This document shows positions 1-9,264 of a DNA stretch of 64,000 bases, piece by piece. The DNA comes from Thysanoteuthis rhombus (Eukaryota > Mollusca > Cephalopoda > Oegopsida > Thysanoteuthidae), in the NCBI GenBank assembly GCA_963457665.1, contig OY735209.1, positions 3,527,081 through 3,591,080 of the forward strand, written 5' to 3'. Below the pieces are notes generated by a model. It was not told the origin of the DNA. It did no database searches and saw only the letters and a program-made list of their open reading frames with translations. Position 1 is the first letter of the stretch, and every line of letters begins with the position of its first letter. The translations under genes were made by a program, and so were the position numbers.

Positions 1-423
1 GTCCATACTAGATATTTATTCTCAAAAAATGAGAAATCTGACATGTAGTCGGAGGGGGGATGGGGTATAAGGGCTGGTCAACTCTATTCCTAATCTTTTC
101 TTAGCTAGTCTCATGCACTGACCCAATCTCACTATATACATCCATTCACCAAAACAACACATTTTTCCTGGTCTCTCATACTGCATTTACCATAACATCA
201 GATTCTCTCTATGATGGAAAACTACTCTAAACCCATATTTACAATTTTGTGTGTGTGTGGGGGGGGGGGGAATAAAATTATGATGAATATTTACAAATAA
301 AAATGAACCCCAATGATTGATATATATTTACAAAAAAAAAAAAAGCGAAAACGAAATTAGTATGTGACCCCCCCACAAAAGACTTAACATGGCAGAACAG
401 TAAGTTAACCAGACGAAAAGATG

Positions 424-441
424 GATGTCGAGACAGAGGGG

Positions 442-472
<31 letters not shown>

Positions 473-484
473 CTCTCAAACATC
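424..484 (-). other. 3' UTR hairpin with long poly-T loop (element sense), copy 1
   Basis: Arms at 424-441 and 471-484 can pair imperfectly (GATGT, GAGA and GGG blocks against their complements) around a run of 29 A on the plus strand, which is T in the element's own sense. The same layout occurs in copies 2 and 3. Older LINE relics in the window have a short non-homopolymer loop at this place, so the homopolymer is a feature of the young family. A role as RT recognition stem-loop is inference from other LINEs. Confidence 0.5.
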
Positions 485-695
485 CTCTGGAAAACTTTAC
501 CTTCTGTCATCTAGAGGGGGAGGGGATGGGAATCGAAAAAAGTGGAGGACAGAAAAAAAAAGGGGGCCGATGATCATTCTCTCCCTAGCTAAGAAACTGT
601 TGGCTAACAGAAAAGGAAAATCTAATCTATCCTAACCTGGGCTGGGTTAGCACGTTCGTGTCAGGACTGCAAAATCCTTACTGACCAATAGACTT

Positions 696-2573
696 TCAAA
701 AAAACCACTCTAATTCAGCACCTTTCACTCGACACAGTCGGGCAACTCTCACCCACCTTCCGTTGAATTCCGACCAAGGGAGCCTCTCCCTCTCGACCCT
801 GATTTTGACTTTGAGCTGGTGCCCAAAGAACGCAATCAGTTGTTCGGGAGTGAAATGCTCTCCTTCGTGGAACCCCTTCTGACGCGTCGTCCAAATCACC
901 ATTCGCATCACGCCAAGTAAGCACATTAGCACTATATGTGCGTCCTTCTCCAACGATGGGAACACATTGCTGCAGACAGCACTGGCATCCAAGGCAAAAA
1001 ACCGTGCCCCGACGATGCGAACCATGTGGCCTTCAACCAGCTTGCACAGCGGATGCACCACGCTGCAGTGGAAGAAGGCGTGCTCAATAGACTCCTCCAT
1101 TCCACCACAGCGCATGCACTCTGGTGAAACTACCAGACCCGCTGCAAAAAGCCGTTTGCCGACCTAGAGAGCATTCCGTATGACTAGCCAGGTGAGGGAC
1201 GCCTCGTTGTTATTGAGGCACCTCAGTCCGGGCGTCCAAGGCCAGATTGAGCGACTCTCCGCCTTCGTTAAACCGAGCCCCTCGATCATTTCGTCTCGAA
1301 CGGACCCCCTCACTATTACCCGATATAATGCCCTCCTCGACAACGACTGGGTGTCGTTGAGGCATTCCTTCACCCGAGAAAAAACTCGGAGAGCGTGTCG
1401 GCATTCTCGATAGAAAGAGCATTCCGCCCGGGGTCTACGGCGGGCCTCACCCCCGTCGTCGGAACGCACGTTTCTTAAGGCTGGGAAAGCCTTCCTGGCG
1501 TCTTCTTTCCAGAATTCGCCGTTCTGCTCTTCTTGCGTACACATCCGACCTAAGAAAGTCAAGCGTAGGGTATGTTGCCGAGCTTCGATGTTCGGCATTC
1601 CTAGGCCGCCTTCCGCAGGTTGGAGCTGACAGATCTTGCGAGATACCATGGGGTGCCTGTGACCCCATAGGAGTCGAAACATGGCACCTTCCAACTTTAG
1701 TTGGTCGGTACACGGAAGAGGGAGCACTGAAAGTCGGTAAAGGATAAGGGGGTAGATGTGAGAGACGCACACCTCGGCCCTACCCTTGAAGGAGAGCTTC
1801 CTCCGAGTCCACAGATTAACTGCTTTCTCTACCTTTTCCAGTACGCCCGACCAATTTTTCTCCAACTGGAGGTCGGGACCGAACCAGACGCCGAGTATCT
1901 TGCACGGCCCTTCCGTCCAGGCAAAGGGACCAGGGAGAGAGCGCCCTCTCCACGAGTCCAGCAACAAGCCCTCAGACTTGTCGCAGTTGGCTTTGGCCCC
2001 TGTCACCGTCTCATACCTTTGGATCTCTACGCTGATTTCCCTGATCTCGGCACTGCTCGTTACAAGCAAGGTTATGTCATCAACGTAGGCGGTATACTTG
2101 ACTGGCGTGTGACCACCAGGCAAGGTTAGCCCGCGTAGGACCGGATTCGCCTTTACTTTGCGCAGGAAAGGTTCCAGCGCAAGAATGTACAGCATCGGCG
2201 AAAGTGGACAACCTTGACGAACTGATCTGGACAACTGAAAGGCTTTCGACCTCACTCCATTCACCTCCACCACCGAGCTGGGGGATGCATACAAGAGACG
2301 AATCCAGGAGCGAAAGATCACACCGAAGCCAGATGCGGACAAGACGGACTCGAGAAAACGATGGTCGACCCTATCGAATGCTTTGGACTGATCTAACTTG
2401 ATCAGCGCGGCTCCATTGTCGACTTTCTCAATGATCGTGCGCACCGTGTGCAGATTATCTTGGATAGTCCGACCCTCTACAGAGCAAGTCTGCTCGGGGC
2501 CAATCAGACTCTCCAGCACAGTCTGCAGCCGGTTTGCGAGGACCTTGGCCAAAATCTTCAACTCTGTATTGAG
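696..2573 (-). pseudogene. LINE ORF2 3' fragment with a nonsense codon
   Basis: The frame keeps RT motifs A (LDQSKAFD), B (RQGCPLSP) and C (YVDD), followed by the thumb region, but no endonuclease. A single base change turns a Trp codon (TGG in copies 2 and 3) into TAG at 1,164-1,166, so the frame is split into 1,164-2,561 and 696-1,115. The second part keeps the C-x2-C-x8-H-x4-C motif. There is no ATG at the 5' end; the frame opens through the truncation point, with TTG at the first usable position. It cannot encode a functional retrotransposase. Confidence 0.85.
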
Positions 2574-2983
2574 TGATTATTTATTCTCTGAAAGAGAGAA
2601 ATATGACATGAAGTCGAAGGGGGGAATGGGGTATAAGGACTGGTCAACTCTATTCCTAATCTTATCTTAGCTAGTCTCATGCACTGACCCAATCACACTA
2701 TATACATCCATTCACCAAAACAACACATTTTTCCTGGTCTCTCTCATACTGCATTTACCATAAAGTCAGATTCTCTCTATGATGTAAAAACTACTCTAAA
2801 CCCCTATTTACAATTTTTGTGTGTGGGGGGGGAATAAAATTATGATGAATATTTACAAATAAAAACGAACCCCAATGACTGATATATATTTACAGAAAAA
2901 AAAAAACGAAAACGAAATTAGTATGTGACCCCCCACAAAAGACCTAACATGGCAGAACAGTAAGTTAACCAGACGAAAAGATA

Positions 2984-2996
2984 GATGTCGAGACAG

Positions 2997-3029
<33 letters not shown>

Positions 3030-3039
3030 CTCAAACATC
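2984..3039 (-). other. 3' UTR hairpin with poly-T loop, copy 2
   Basis: Arms at 2,984-2,996 and 3,027-3,039 flank 30 A residues at 2,997-3,026. The stem is weaker than in copy 1 because the G/C blocks next to the homopolymer are absent. Confidence 0.45.
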
Positions 3040-3250
3040 CTCTGGAAAACTTTACCTTCTGTCATCTAGAGGGGGAGGGGATGGGAATCGAAAAAAGTGG
3101 AGGACAGAAAAAAAAGGGGGGCTGATGATCATTCTCTCCCTAGCTAAGAAACTGTTGGCTAACAGAAAAGGAAAATCTAATCTATCCTAACCTGGGCTGG
3201 GTTAGCACGTTCGTGTCAGGACTGCAAAATCCTTACTAACCAATAGACTT

Positions 3251-5128
3251 TCAAAAAAAACACTCTAATTCAGCACCTTTCACTCGACACAGTCGGGCAA
3301 CTCTCACCCACCTTCCGTTGAATTCCGACCAAGGGAGCCTCCCCCTCTCGACCCTGATTTTGACTTTGAGCTGGTGCCCAAAGAACGCAATCAGTTGTTC
3401 GGGAGTGAAACGCTCTCCTTCGTGGAACCCCTTCTGACGCGTCGTCCAAATCACCATTCGCATCACGCCAAGTAAGCACATTAGCACTATATGTGCGTCC
3501 TTCTCCAACGATGGGAACACATTGCTGCAGACAACACTGGCATCCAAGGCAAAAAACCGTGCCCCGACGATGCGAACCATGTGGCCTTCAACCAGCTTGC
3601 ACAGCGGTTGCACCACGCTGCAGTGGAAGAAGGCGTGCTCAATAGACTCCTCCATTCCACCACAGCGCATGCACTCTGGTGAAACTACCAGACCCGCTGC
3701 AAAAAGCCGTTTGCCGACCCAGAGAGCGTTCCGTATGACTAGCCAGGTGAGGGACGCCTCGTTGTTATTGAGGTACCTCAGTCCGGGCGTCCAAGGCCAG
3801 ATTGAGCGACTCTCCGCCTTCGTTAAACCGAGCCCCTCGATCATTTCGTCTCGAACGGACCCCCTCACTATTACCCGATATAATGCCCTCCTCGACAACG
3901 ACTGGGTGTCGTTGAGGCATACCTTCACCCGAGAAAAAACTCGGAGAGCGTGTCGGCATTCTCGATAGAAAGAGCATTCCGCCCGGGGTCTACGGCGGGC
4001 CTCACCCCCGTCGTCGGAATGCACGTTTCTTAAGGCTGGGAAAGCCTTCCTGGCGTCTTCTTTCCAGAATTCGCCGTTCTGCTCTTCTTGCGTACACATC
4101 CGACCTAAGAAAGTCAAGCGTAGGCTATGTTGCCGAGCTTTGATGTTCGGCATTCCTAGGCCGCCTTCCGCAGGTTGGAGCTGACAGATCTTGCGAGATA
4201 CCATGGGGTGCCTGTGACCCCATAGGAGTCGAAACATGGCACCTTCCAACTTTAGTTGGTCGGTACACGGAAGAGGGAGCACTGAAAGTCGGTAAAGGAT
4301 AAGGGGGTAGATGTGAGAGACGCACACCTCGGCCCTACCCTTGAAGGAGAGCTTCCTCCGAGTCCACAGATCAACTGCTTTCTCTACCTTTTCCAGTACA
4401 CCCGACCAATTTTTCTCCAACTGGAGGTCGGGACCGAACCAGACGCCGAGTATCTTGCACGGCCCTTCCGTCCAGGCAAAGGGACCAGGGAGAGAGCGCC
4501 CTCTCCACGAGTCCAGCAACAAGCCCTCAGACTTGTCGCAGTTGGCTTTGGCCCCTGTCACCGTCTCATACCTTTGGATCTCTACGCTGATTTCCCTGAT
4601 CTCGGCACTGCTCGTTACAAGCAAGGTTATGTCATCAACGTAGGCGGTATACTTGACTGGCGTGTGACCACCAGGCAAGGTTAGCCCGCGTAGGACCGGA
4701 TTCGCCTTTACTTTGCGCAGGAAAGGTTCCAGCGCAAGAATGTACAGCATCGGCGAAAGTGGACAACCTTGACGAACTGATCTGGACAACTGAAAGGCTT
4801 TCGACCTCACTCCATTCACCTCCACCACCGAGCTGGGGGATGCATACAAGAGACGAATCCAGGAGCGAAAGATCACACCGAAGCCAGATGCGGACAAGAC
4901 GGACTCGAGAAAACGATGGTCGACCCTATCGAATGCTTTGGACTGATCTAACTTGATCAGCGCGGCTCCATTGTCGACTTTCTCAATGATCGTGCGCACC
5001 GTGTGCAGATTATCTTGGATAGTCCGACCCTCTACAGAGCAAGTCTGCTCGGGGCCAATCAGACTCTCCAGCACAGTCTGCAGCCGGTTTGCGAGGACCT
5101 TGGCCAAAATCTTCAACTCTGTATTGAG
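3251..5128 (-). pseudogene. LINE ORF2 RT/C-terminal fragment, open frame
   Basis: An open frame of about 621 codons covers RT motifs A to C, the thumb and the C-terminal zinc motif, equal to ORF2 residues 530-1149 of the long copy. The endonuclease and the N-terminal part of the RT domain are missing, and the frame begins at a TTG with no ATG at the truncation point. It is uninterrupted, unlike copy 1, but this may only reflect recent duplication. Near the C-terminus it has Cys where the other copies have Trp (LECFF against LEWFF). Confidence 0.82.
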
Positions 5129-5551
5129 TGATTATTTATTCTCTGAAAGAGAGAAATATGACATGAAGTCGAAGGGGGGAATGGGGTATAAGGACTGGTC
5201 AACTCTATTCCTAATCTTATCTTAGCTAGTCTCATGCACTGACCCAATCACACTATATACATCCATTCACCAAAACAACACATTTTTCCTGGTCTCTCTC
5301 ATACTGCATTTACCATAAAGTCAGATTCTCTCTATGATGTAAAAACTACTCTAAACCCCTATTTACAATTTTTGTGTGTGGGGGGGGAATAAAATTATGA
5401 TGAATATTTACAAATAAAAACGAACCCCAATGACTGATATATATTTACAGAAAAAAAAAAACGAAAACGAAATTAGTATGTGACCCCCCACAAAAGACCT
5501 AACATGGCAGAACAGTAAGTTAACCAGACGAAAAGATAGATGTCGAGACAG

Positions 5552-5584
<33 letters not shown>

Positions 5585-5805
5585 CTCAAACATCCTCTGG
5601 AAAACTTTACCTTCTGTCATCTAGAGGGGGAGGGGATGGGAATCGAAAAAAGTGGAGGACAGAAAAAAAAGGGGGGCTGATGATCATTCTCTCCCTAGCT
5701 AAGAAACTGTTGGCTAACAGAAAAGGAAAATCTAATCTATCCTAACCTGGGCTGGGTTAGCACGTTCGTGTCAGGACTGCAAAATCCTTACTAACCAATA
5801 GACTT
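5129..5805 (-). other. LINE 3' UTR
   Basis: The 677 bases between the ORF2 stop and the copy junction form the 3' UTR. It holds a short (AC)n/C run (5,374-5,388 on the minus strand), the hairpin at 5,539-5,594 with an A30 tract (5,552-5,581 on the plus strand), and a block near 5,603-5,622 that is the best-conserved stretch in every older LINE relic of this window. The element ends without a poly-A tail; its last sense bases are a short AT-rich sequence. Confidence 0.7.
5539..5594 (-). other. 3' UTR hairpin with poly-T loop, copy 3
   Basis: Arms at 5,539-5,551 and 5,582-5,594 surround A30 at 5,552-5,581. Layout and length are the same as in copy 2. Confidence 0.45.
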
Positions 5806-8800
5806 TCAAAAAAACCACTCTAATTCAGCACCTTTCACTCGACACAGTCGGGCAACTCTCACCCACCTTCCGTTGAATTCCGACCAAGGGAGCCTCCCCC
5901 TCTCGACCCTGATTTTGACTTTGAGCTGGTGCCCAAAGAACGCAATCAGTTGTTCGGGAGTGAAACGCTCTCCTTCGTGGAACCCCTTCTGACGCGTCGT
6001 CCAAATCACCATTCGCATCACGCCAAGTAAGCACATTAGCACTATATGTGCGTCCTTCTCCAACGATGGGAACACATTGCTGCAGACAACACTGGCATCC
6101 AAGGCAAAAAACCGTGCCCCGACGATGCGAACCATGTGGCCTTCAACCAGCTTGCACAGCGGTTGCACCACGCTGCAGTGGAAGAAGGCGTGCTCAATAG
6201 ACTCCTCCATTCCACCACAGCGCATGCACTCTGGTGAAACTACCAGACCCGCTGCAAAAAGCCGTTTGCCGACCCAGAGAGCGTTCCGTATGACTAGCCA
6301 GGTGAGGGACGCCTCGTTGTTATTGAGGCACCTCAGTCCGGGCGTCCAAGGCCAGATTGAGCGACTCTCCGCCTTCGTTAAACCGAGCCCCTCGATCATT
6401 TCGTCTCGAACGGACCCCCTCACTATTACCCGATATAATGCCCTCCTCGACAACGACTGGGTGTCGTTGAGGCATACCTTCACCCGAGAAAAAACTCGGA
6501 GAGCGTGTCGGCATTCTCGATAGAAAGAGCATTCCGCCCGGGGTCTACGGCGGGCCTCACCCCCGTCGTCGGAATGCACGTTTCTTAAGGCTGGGAAAGC
6601 CTTCCTGGCGTCTTCTTTCCAGAATTCGCCATTCTGCTCTTCTTGCGTACACATCCGACCTAAGAAAGTCAAGCGTAGGCTATGTTGCCGAGCTTTGATG
6701 TTCGGCATTCCTAGGCCGCCTTCCGCAGGTTGGAGCTGACAGATCTTGCGAGATACCATGGGGTGCCTGTGACCCCATAGGAGTCGAAACATGGCACCTT
6801 CCAACTTTTGTTGGTCGGTACACGGAAGAGGGAGCACTGAAAGTCGGTAAAGGATAAGGGGGTAGATGTGAGAGACGCACACCTCGGCCCTACCCTTGAA
6901 GGAGAGCTTCCTCCGAGTCCACAGATCAACTGCTTTCTCTACCTTTTCCAGTACACCCGACCAATTTTTCTCCAACTGGAGGTCGGGACCGAACCAGACG
7001 CCGAGTATCTTGCACGGCCCTTCCGTCCAGGCAAAGGGACCAGGGAGAGAGCGCCCTCTCCACGAGTCCAGCAACAAGCCCTCAGACTTGCCGCAGTTGG
7101 CTTTGGCCCCTGTCACCGTCTCATACCTTTGGATCTCTACGCTGATTTCCCTGATCTCGGCACTGCTCGTTACAAGCAAAGTTATGTCATCAACGTAGGC
7201 GGTATACTTGACTGGCGTGTGACCACCAGGCAAGGTTAGCCCGCGCAGGACCGGATTCGCCTTTACTTTGCGCAGGAAAGGTTCCAGCGCAAGAATGTAC
7301 AGCATCGGCGAAAGTGGACAACCTTGACGAACTGATCTGGACAACTGAAAGGCTTTCGACCTCACTCCATTCACTTCCACCACCGAGCTGGGGGATGCAT
7401 ACAAGAGACGAATCCAGGAGCGAACGATCACACCGAAGCCAGATGCGGACAAGACGGACTCGAGAAAACGATGGTCGACCCTATCGAATGCTTTGGACTG
7501 ATCTAACTTGATCAGCGCGGCTCCATTGTCGACTTTCTCAATGATCGTGCGCACCGTGTGCAGATTATCTTGGATAGTCCGACCCTCTACAGAGCAAGTC
7601 TGCTCGGGGCCAATCAGACTCTCCAGCACAGTCTGCAGCCGGTTTGCGAGGACCTTGGCCAAAATCTTCAACTCTGTATTGAGCAGAGTTATGGGCCTGA
7701 AGTTATCTACCCCGTCCCCTCCATCTTTGTCCTTGCATAGCAATTTCACCACCCCTCTGGTAAAGCGGCTGGGAATGCCCCCCTGCTTTAGCCAGTGGTT
7801 AAAGATCAATGCCAGCAAGTGAACGAAAATGGGCGACAGCCTCAAATACACTTCGTAAGGCAAACCATCGATCCCCGGTGTCTTCTCCTTCTCGATGCTC
7901 TTTAACGCTTCCCGGATTTCATCCTCTGATATGGGCCCCTCGCACCCAGCTGCTTCAGTCGCCTCAAGGCGAGGGAAGTCAGCTAAATAGGCGTCGAACT
8001 GAGCCGAATTCAGTCTAGCTTCCCTGGTGAATAGTTCCTGGAAGTTGGCACGAAACACCTCACAGATACCTTCGTTTGTGGTCACAAGACGTCCGTCCGG
8101 CGATGTGACGCTGGAGATATGCCGACTAGACGCACTCCTAATTTCTTCTAGCCTCAGCTCATCGGCCATATTCGTTGCCTCGGGGGACATTCTCTTTAAT
8201 CTAGCTCTAACTACTAGAGCTTGATCCTTCTTGGCATGCAAGGAGGCCAACTCTGCCTTAGCTATCTTAACCTGGCTAGAGTCCCCTCCCTCCACCGCCC
8301 GCTCGATCCGATCTTCTAGTGCCTTTTGTGCCGCTAGTCTCACTAGGTTGAGTCGCCTACTGTAATCGGCAGCAAAAGACCTAATTTTGTTTTTGAGGTT
8401 CCCCCAGAATTTATTTCCCAGGATAGCCCCCGTCAGTTCCCGCTGGATTAGTGATGTTAGCTGGTCCCGAAAATCCTCCATATCCACGAGGGATGTGTTG
8501 AATTTCCAGTAACCAGACTTGAAGGGCTTAGCTATACCTAAATTCATTCGGGCCCTTACTAATCTATGGTCCGAAAAGGGGACGCTATGGAAACTTGGAC
8601 ATTCCAAAAACTTATGGTCGACTCTTCTAGCTAAGACCCGATCGATGTAACTGGAATGTTGCACCGAACTCGGGTCGCCACTATTAGTCCAAGTCCATAC
8701 TACTTGGGGGGGGTGTTCGTTTCGGAATTTATCCACCAGGTCAAGCCTGTTGATCAAATCCCGAAACGGAATCACGTCACCGTGGTTAGTTCCCCTATTT

Positions 8801-9255
8801 ACCCCTCGGTCTATATCGGGATCAAGGACGGCATTCCAATCACCCGCTAACACTAGCCGTCTCGACGGAACTACGAACTGATCGATCTGCCGAAAGAAGT
8901 TGATTCGCTCACCCTGGCCGTTGGGCGCATAAACCCCAATCAAACGAAAAGCCTCCCCTCTTATGGTAACATCAACGACGCACAATCTGCCCGCCGGGTC
9001 TGCATACACAAGGGAACACATCGCATTCAAAGAATGGCTTATTAGCCAAGAGACACCTCTGGAGTGGCTATCAAAGTATGCTGAAAAGAGACGAAAGTCT
9101 CGAGACAGCACACTCTCATTGTCGCTCGAAATAAAGTGTGTCTCCAGTATACAACAAACACTCACGTCGAGGTGCCGGAGGAGACGACAGAGTCTAGCTC
9201 TTTTCGACTCGTTCCGGTAAACACGACCATTCAAACTTGCTAAATAGAGAGCCAT
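5806..9255 (-). CDS. LINE ORF2: APE endonuclease + reverse transcriptase
   Basis: This intact ORF of 1,149 residues encodes the polyprotein for target-primed reverse transcription. The N-terminal APE-like endonuclease (about 1-235) shows the metal-binding Glu38 in LETH, GDWN at 138-141, a YIDR block near 203-206 and SDH at 228-230. The RT domain (about 450-720) shows GIDGLP, FRPITLLN, motif A LDQSKAFD with Asp585, motif B RQGCPLSP and motif C YVDD at 687-690. A zinc-knuckle-like C-x2-C-x8-H-x4-C lies at 1011-1028, as in L1-type ORF2. The ATG is 9 bases after the ORF1 stop and in the same frame, so termination-reinitiation is plausible. All catalytic residues checked are present, so the protein could be active, although the element itself seems 5'-truncated. 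Confidence 0.92.
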   Translation of the reverse strand: MALYLASLNGRVYRNESKRARLCRLLRHLDVSVCCILETHFISSDNESVLSRDFRLFSAYFDSHSRGVSWLISHSLNAMCSLVYADPAGRLCVVDVTIRGEAFRLIGVYAPNGQGERINFFRQIDQFVVPSRRLVLAGDWNAVLDPDIDRGVNRGTNHGDVIPFRDLINRLDLVDKFRNEHPPQVVWTWTNSGDPSSVQHSSYIDRVLARRVDHKFLECPSFHSVPFSDHRLVRARMNLGIAKPFKSGYWKFNTSLVDMEDFRDQLTSLIQRELTGAILGNKFWGNLKNKIRSFAADYSRRLNLVRLAAQKALEDRIERAVEGGDSSQVKIAKAELASLHAKKDQALVVRARLKRMSPEATNMADELRLEEIRSASSRHISSVTSPDGRLVTTNEGICEVFRANFQELFTREARLNSAQFDAYLADFPRLEATEAAGCEGPISEDEIREALKSIEKEKTPGIDGLPYEVYLRLSPIFVHLLALIFNHWLKQGGIPSRFTRGVVKLLCKDKDGGDGVDNFRPITLLNTELKILAKVLANRLQTVLESLIGPEQTCSVEGRTIQDNLHTVRTIIEKVDNGAALIKLDQSKAFDRVDHRFLESVLSASGFGVIVRSWIRLLYASPSSVVEVNGVRSKAFQLSRSVRQGCPLSPMLYILALEPFLRKVKANPVLRGLTLPGGHTPVKYTAYVDDITLLVTSSAEIREISVEIQRYETVTGAKANCGKSEGLLLDSWRGRSLPGPFAWTEGPCKILGVWFGPDLQLEKNWSGVLEKVEKAVDLWTRRKLSFKGRAEVCVSHIYPLILYRLSVLPLPCTDQQKLEGAMFRLLWGHRHPMVSRKICQLQPAEGGLGMPNIKARQHSLRLTFLGRMCTQEEQNGEFWKEDARKAFPALRNVHSDDGGEARRRPRAECSFYRECRHALRVFSRVKVCLNDTQSLSRRALYRVIVRGSVRDEMIEGLGLTKAESRSIWPWTPGLRCLNNNEASLTWLVIRNALWVGKRLFAAGLVVSPECMRCGGMEESIEHAFFHCSVVQPLCKLVEGHMVRIVGARFFALDASVVCSNVFPSLEKDAHIVLMCLLGVMRMVIWTTRQKGFHEGERFTPEQLIAFFGHQLKVKIRVERGRLPWSEFNGRWVRVARLCRVKGAELEWFF

Positions 9256-9264
9256 CTTGTTAAT

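Larger units (their letters stand above)
1..2573 (-). mobile_element. Tx1/L1-type LINE, truncated tandem copy 1
   Basis: This minus-strand copy starts (5' side) at 2,573 inside the RT domain and runs to the 3' end near base 13, where homology to the other copies stops and flanking DNA may begin. It keeps the 3' half of ORF2 and the whole 3' UTR. It is the most diverged of the three: the poly-A run at 442-470 sits between C- and G-rich arms, the G run at 250-270 is longer, and ORF2 has a nonsense codon. Confidence 0.85.
2574..5128 (-). mobile_element. Tx1/L1-type LINE, truncated tandem copy 2
   Basis: This second 2,555-base unit starts at the same ORF2 codon as copy 1 and ends at the same 3' terminal base. 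It differs from the matching part of the long copy by only scattered substitutions, and the A30 tract (2,997-3,026) has the same length. It therefore looks like a very recent duplication product. The 3' UTR spans 2,574-3,250 and includes the hairpin at 2,984-3,039. Confidence 0.87.
1..7680 (-). repeat. Head-to-tail triplication of the LINE 3' segment
   Basis: The segment from ORF2 codon 525 to the LINE 3' end occurs three times in direct orientation with a period of 2,555 bases. The copies are 1-2,573, 2,574-5,128 and the matching part of the long element, 5,129 to about 7,680. At both junctions the same ORF2 position is joined to the same 3' terminal sequence. Copies 2 and 3 are almost identical, including the homopolymer lengths; copy 1 has more differences. 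Identical junctions favour tandem duplication of an inserted element, by unequal exchange, over three independent insertions. Confidence 0.85.

Noticed and set aside
3251..5116. An independent RT gene of 621 codons
   Set aside because: It is the truncated second tandem copy of LINE ORF2, with no ATG and no endonuclease.
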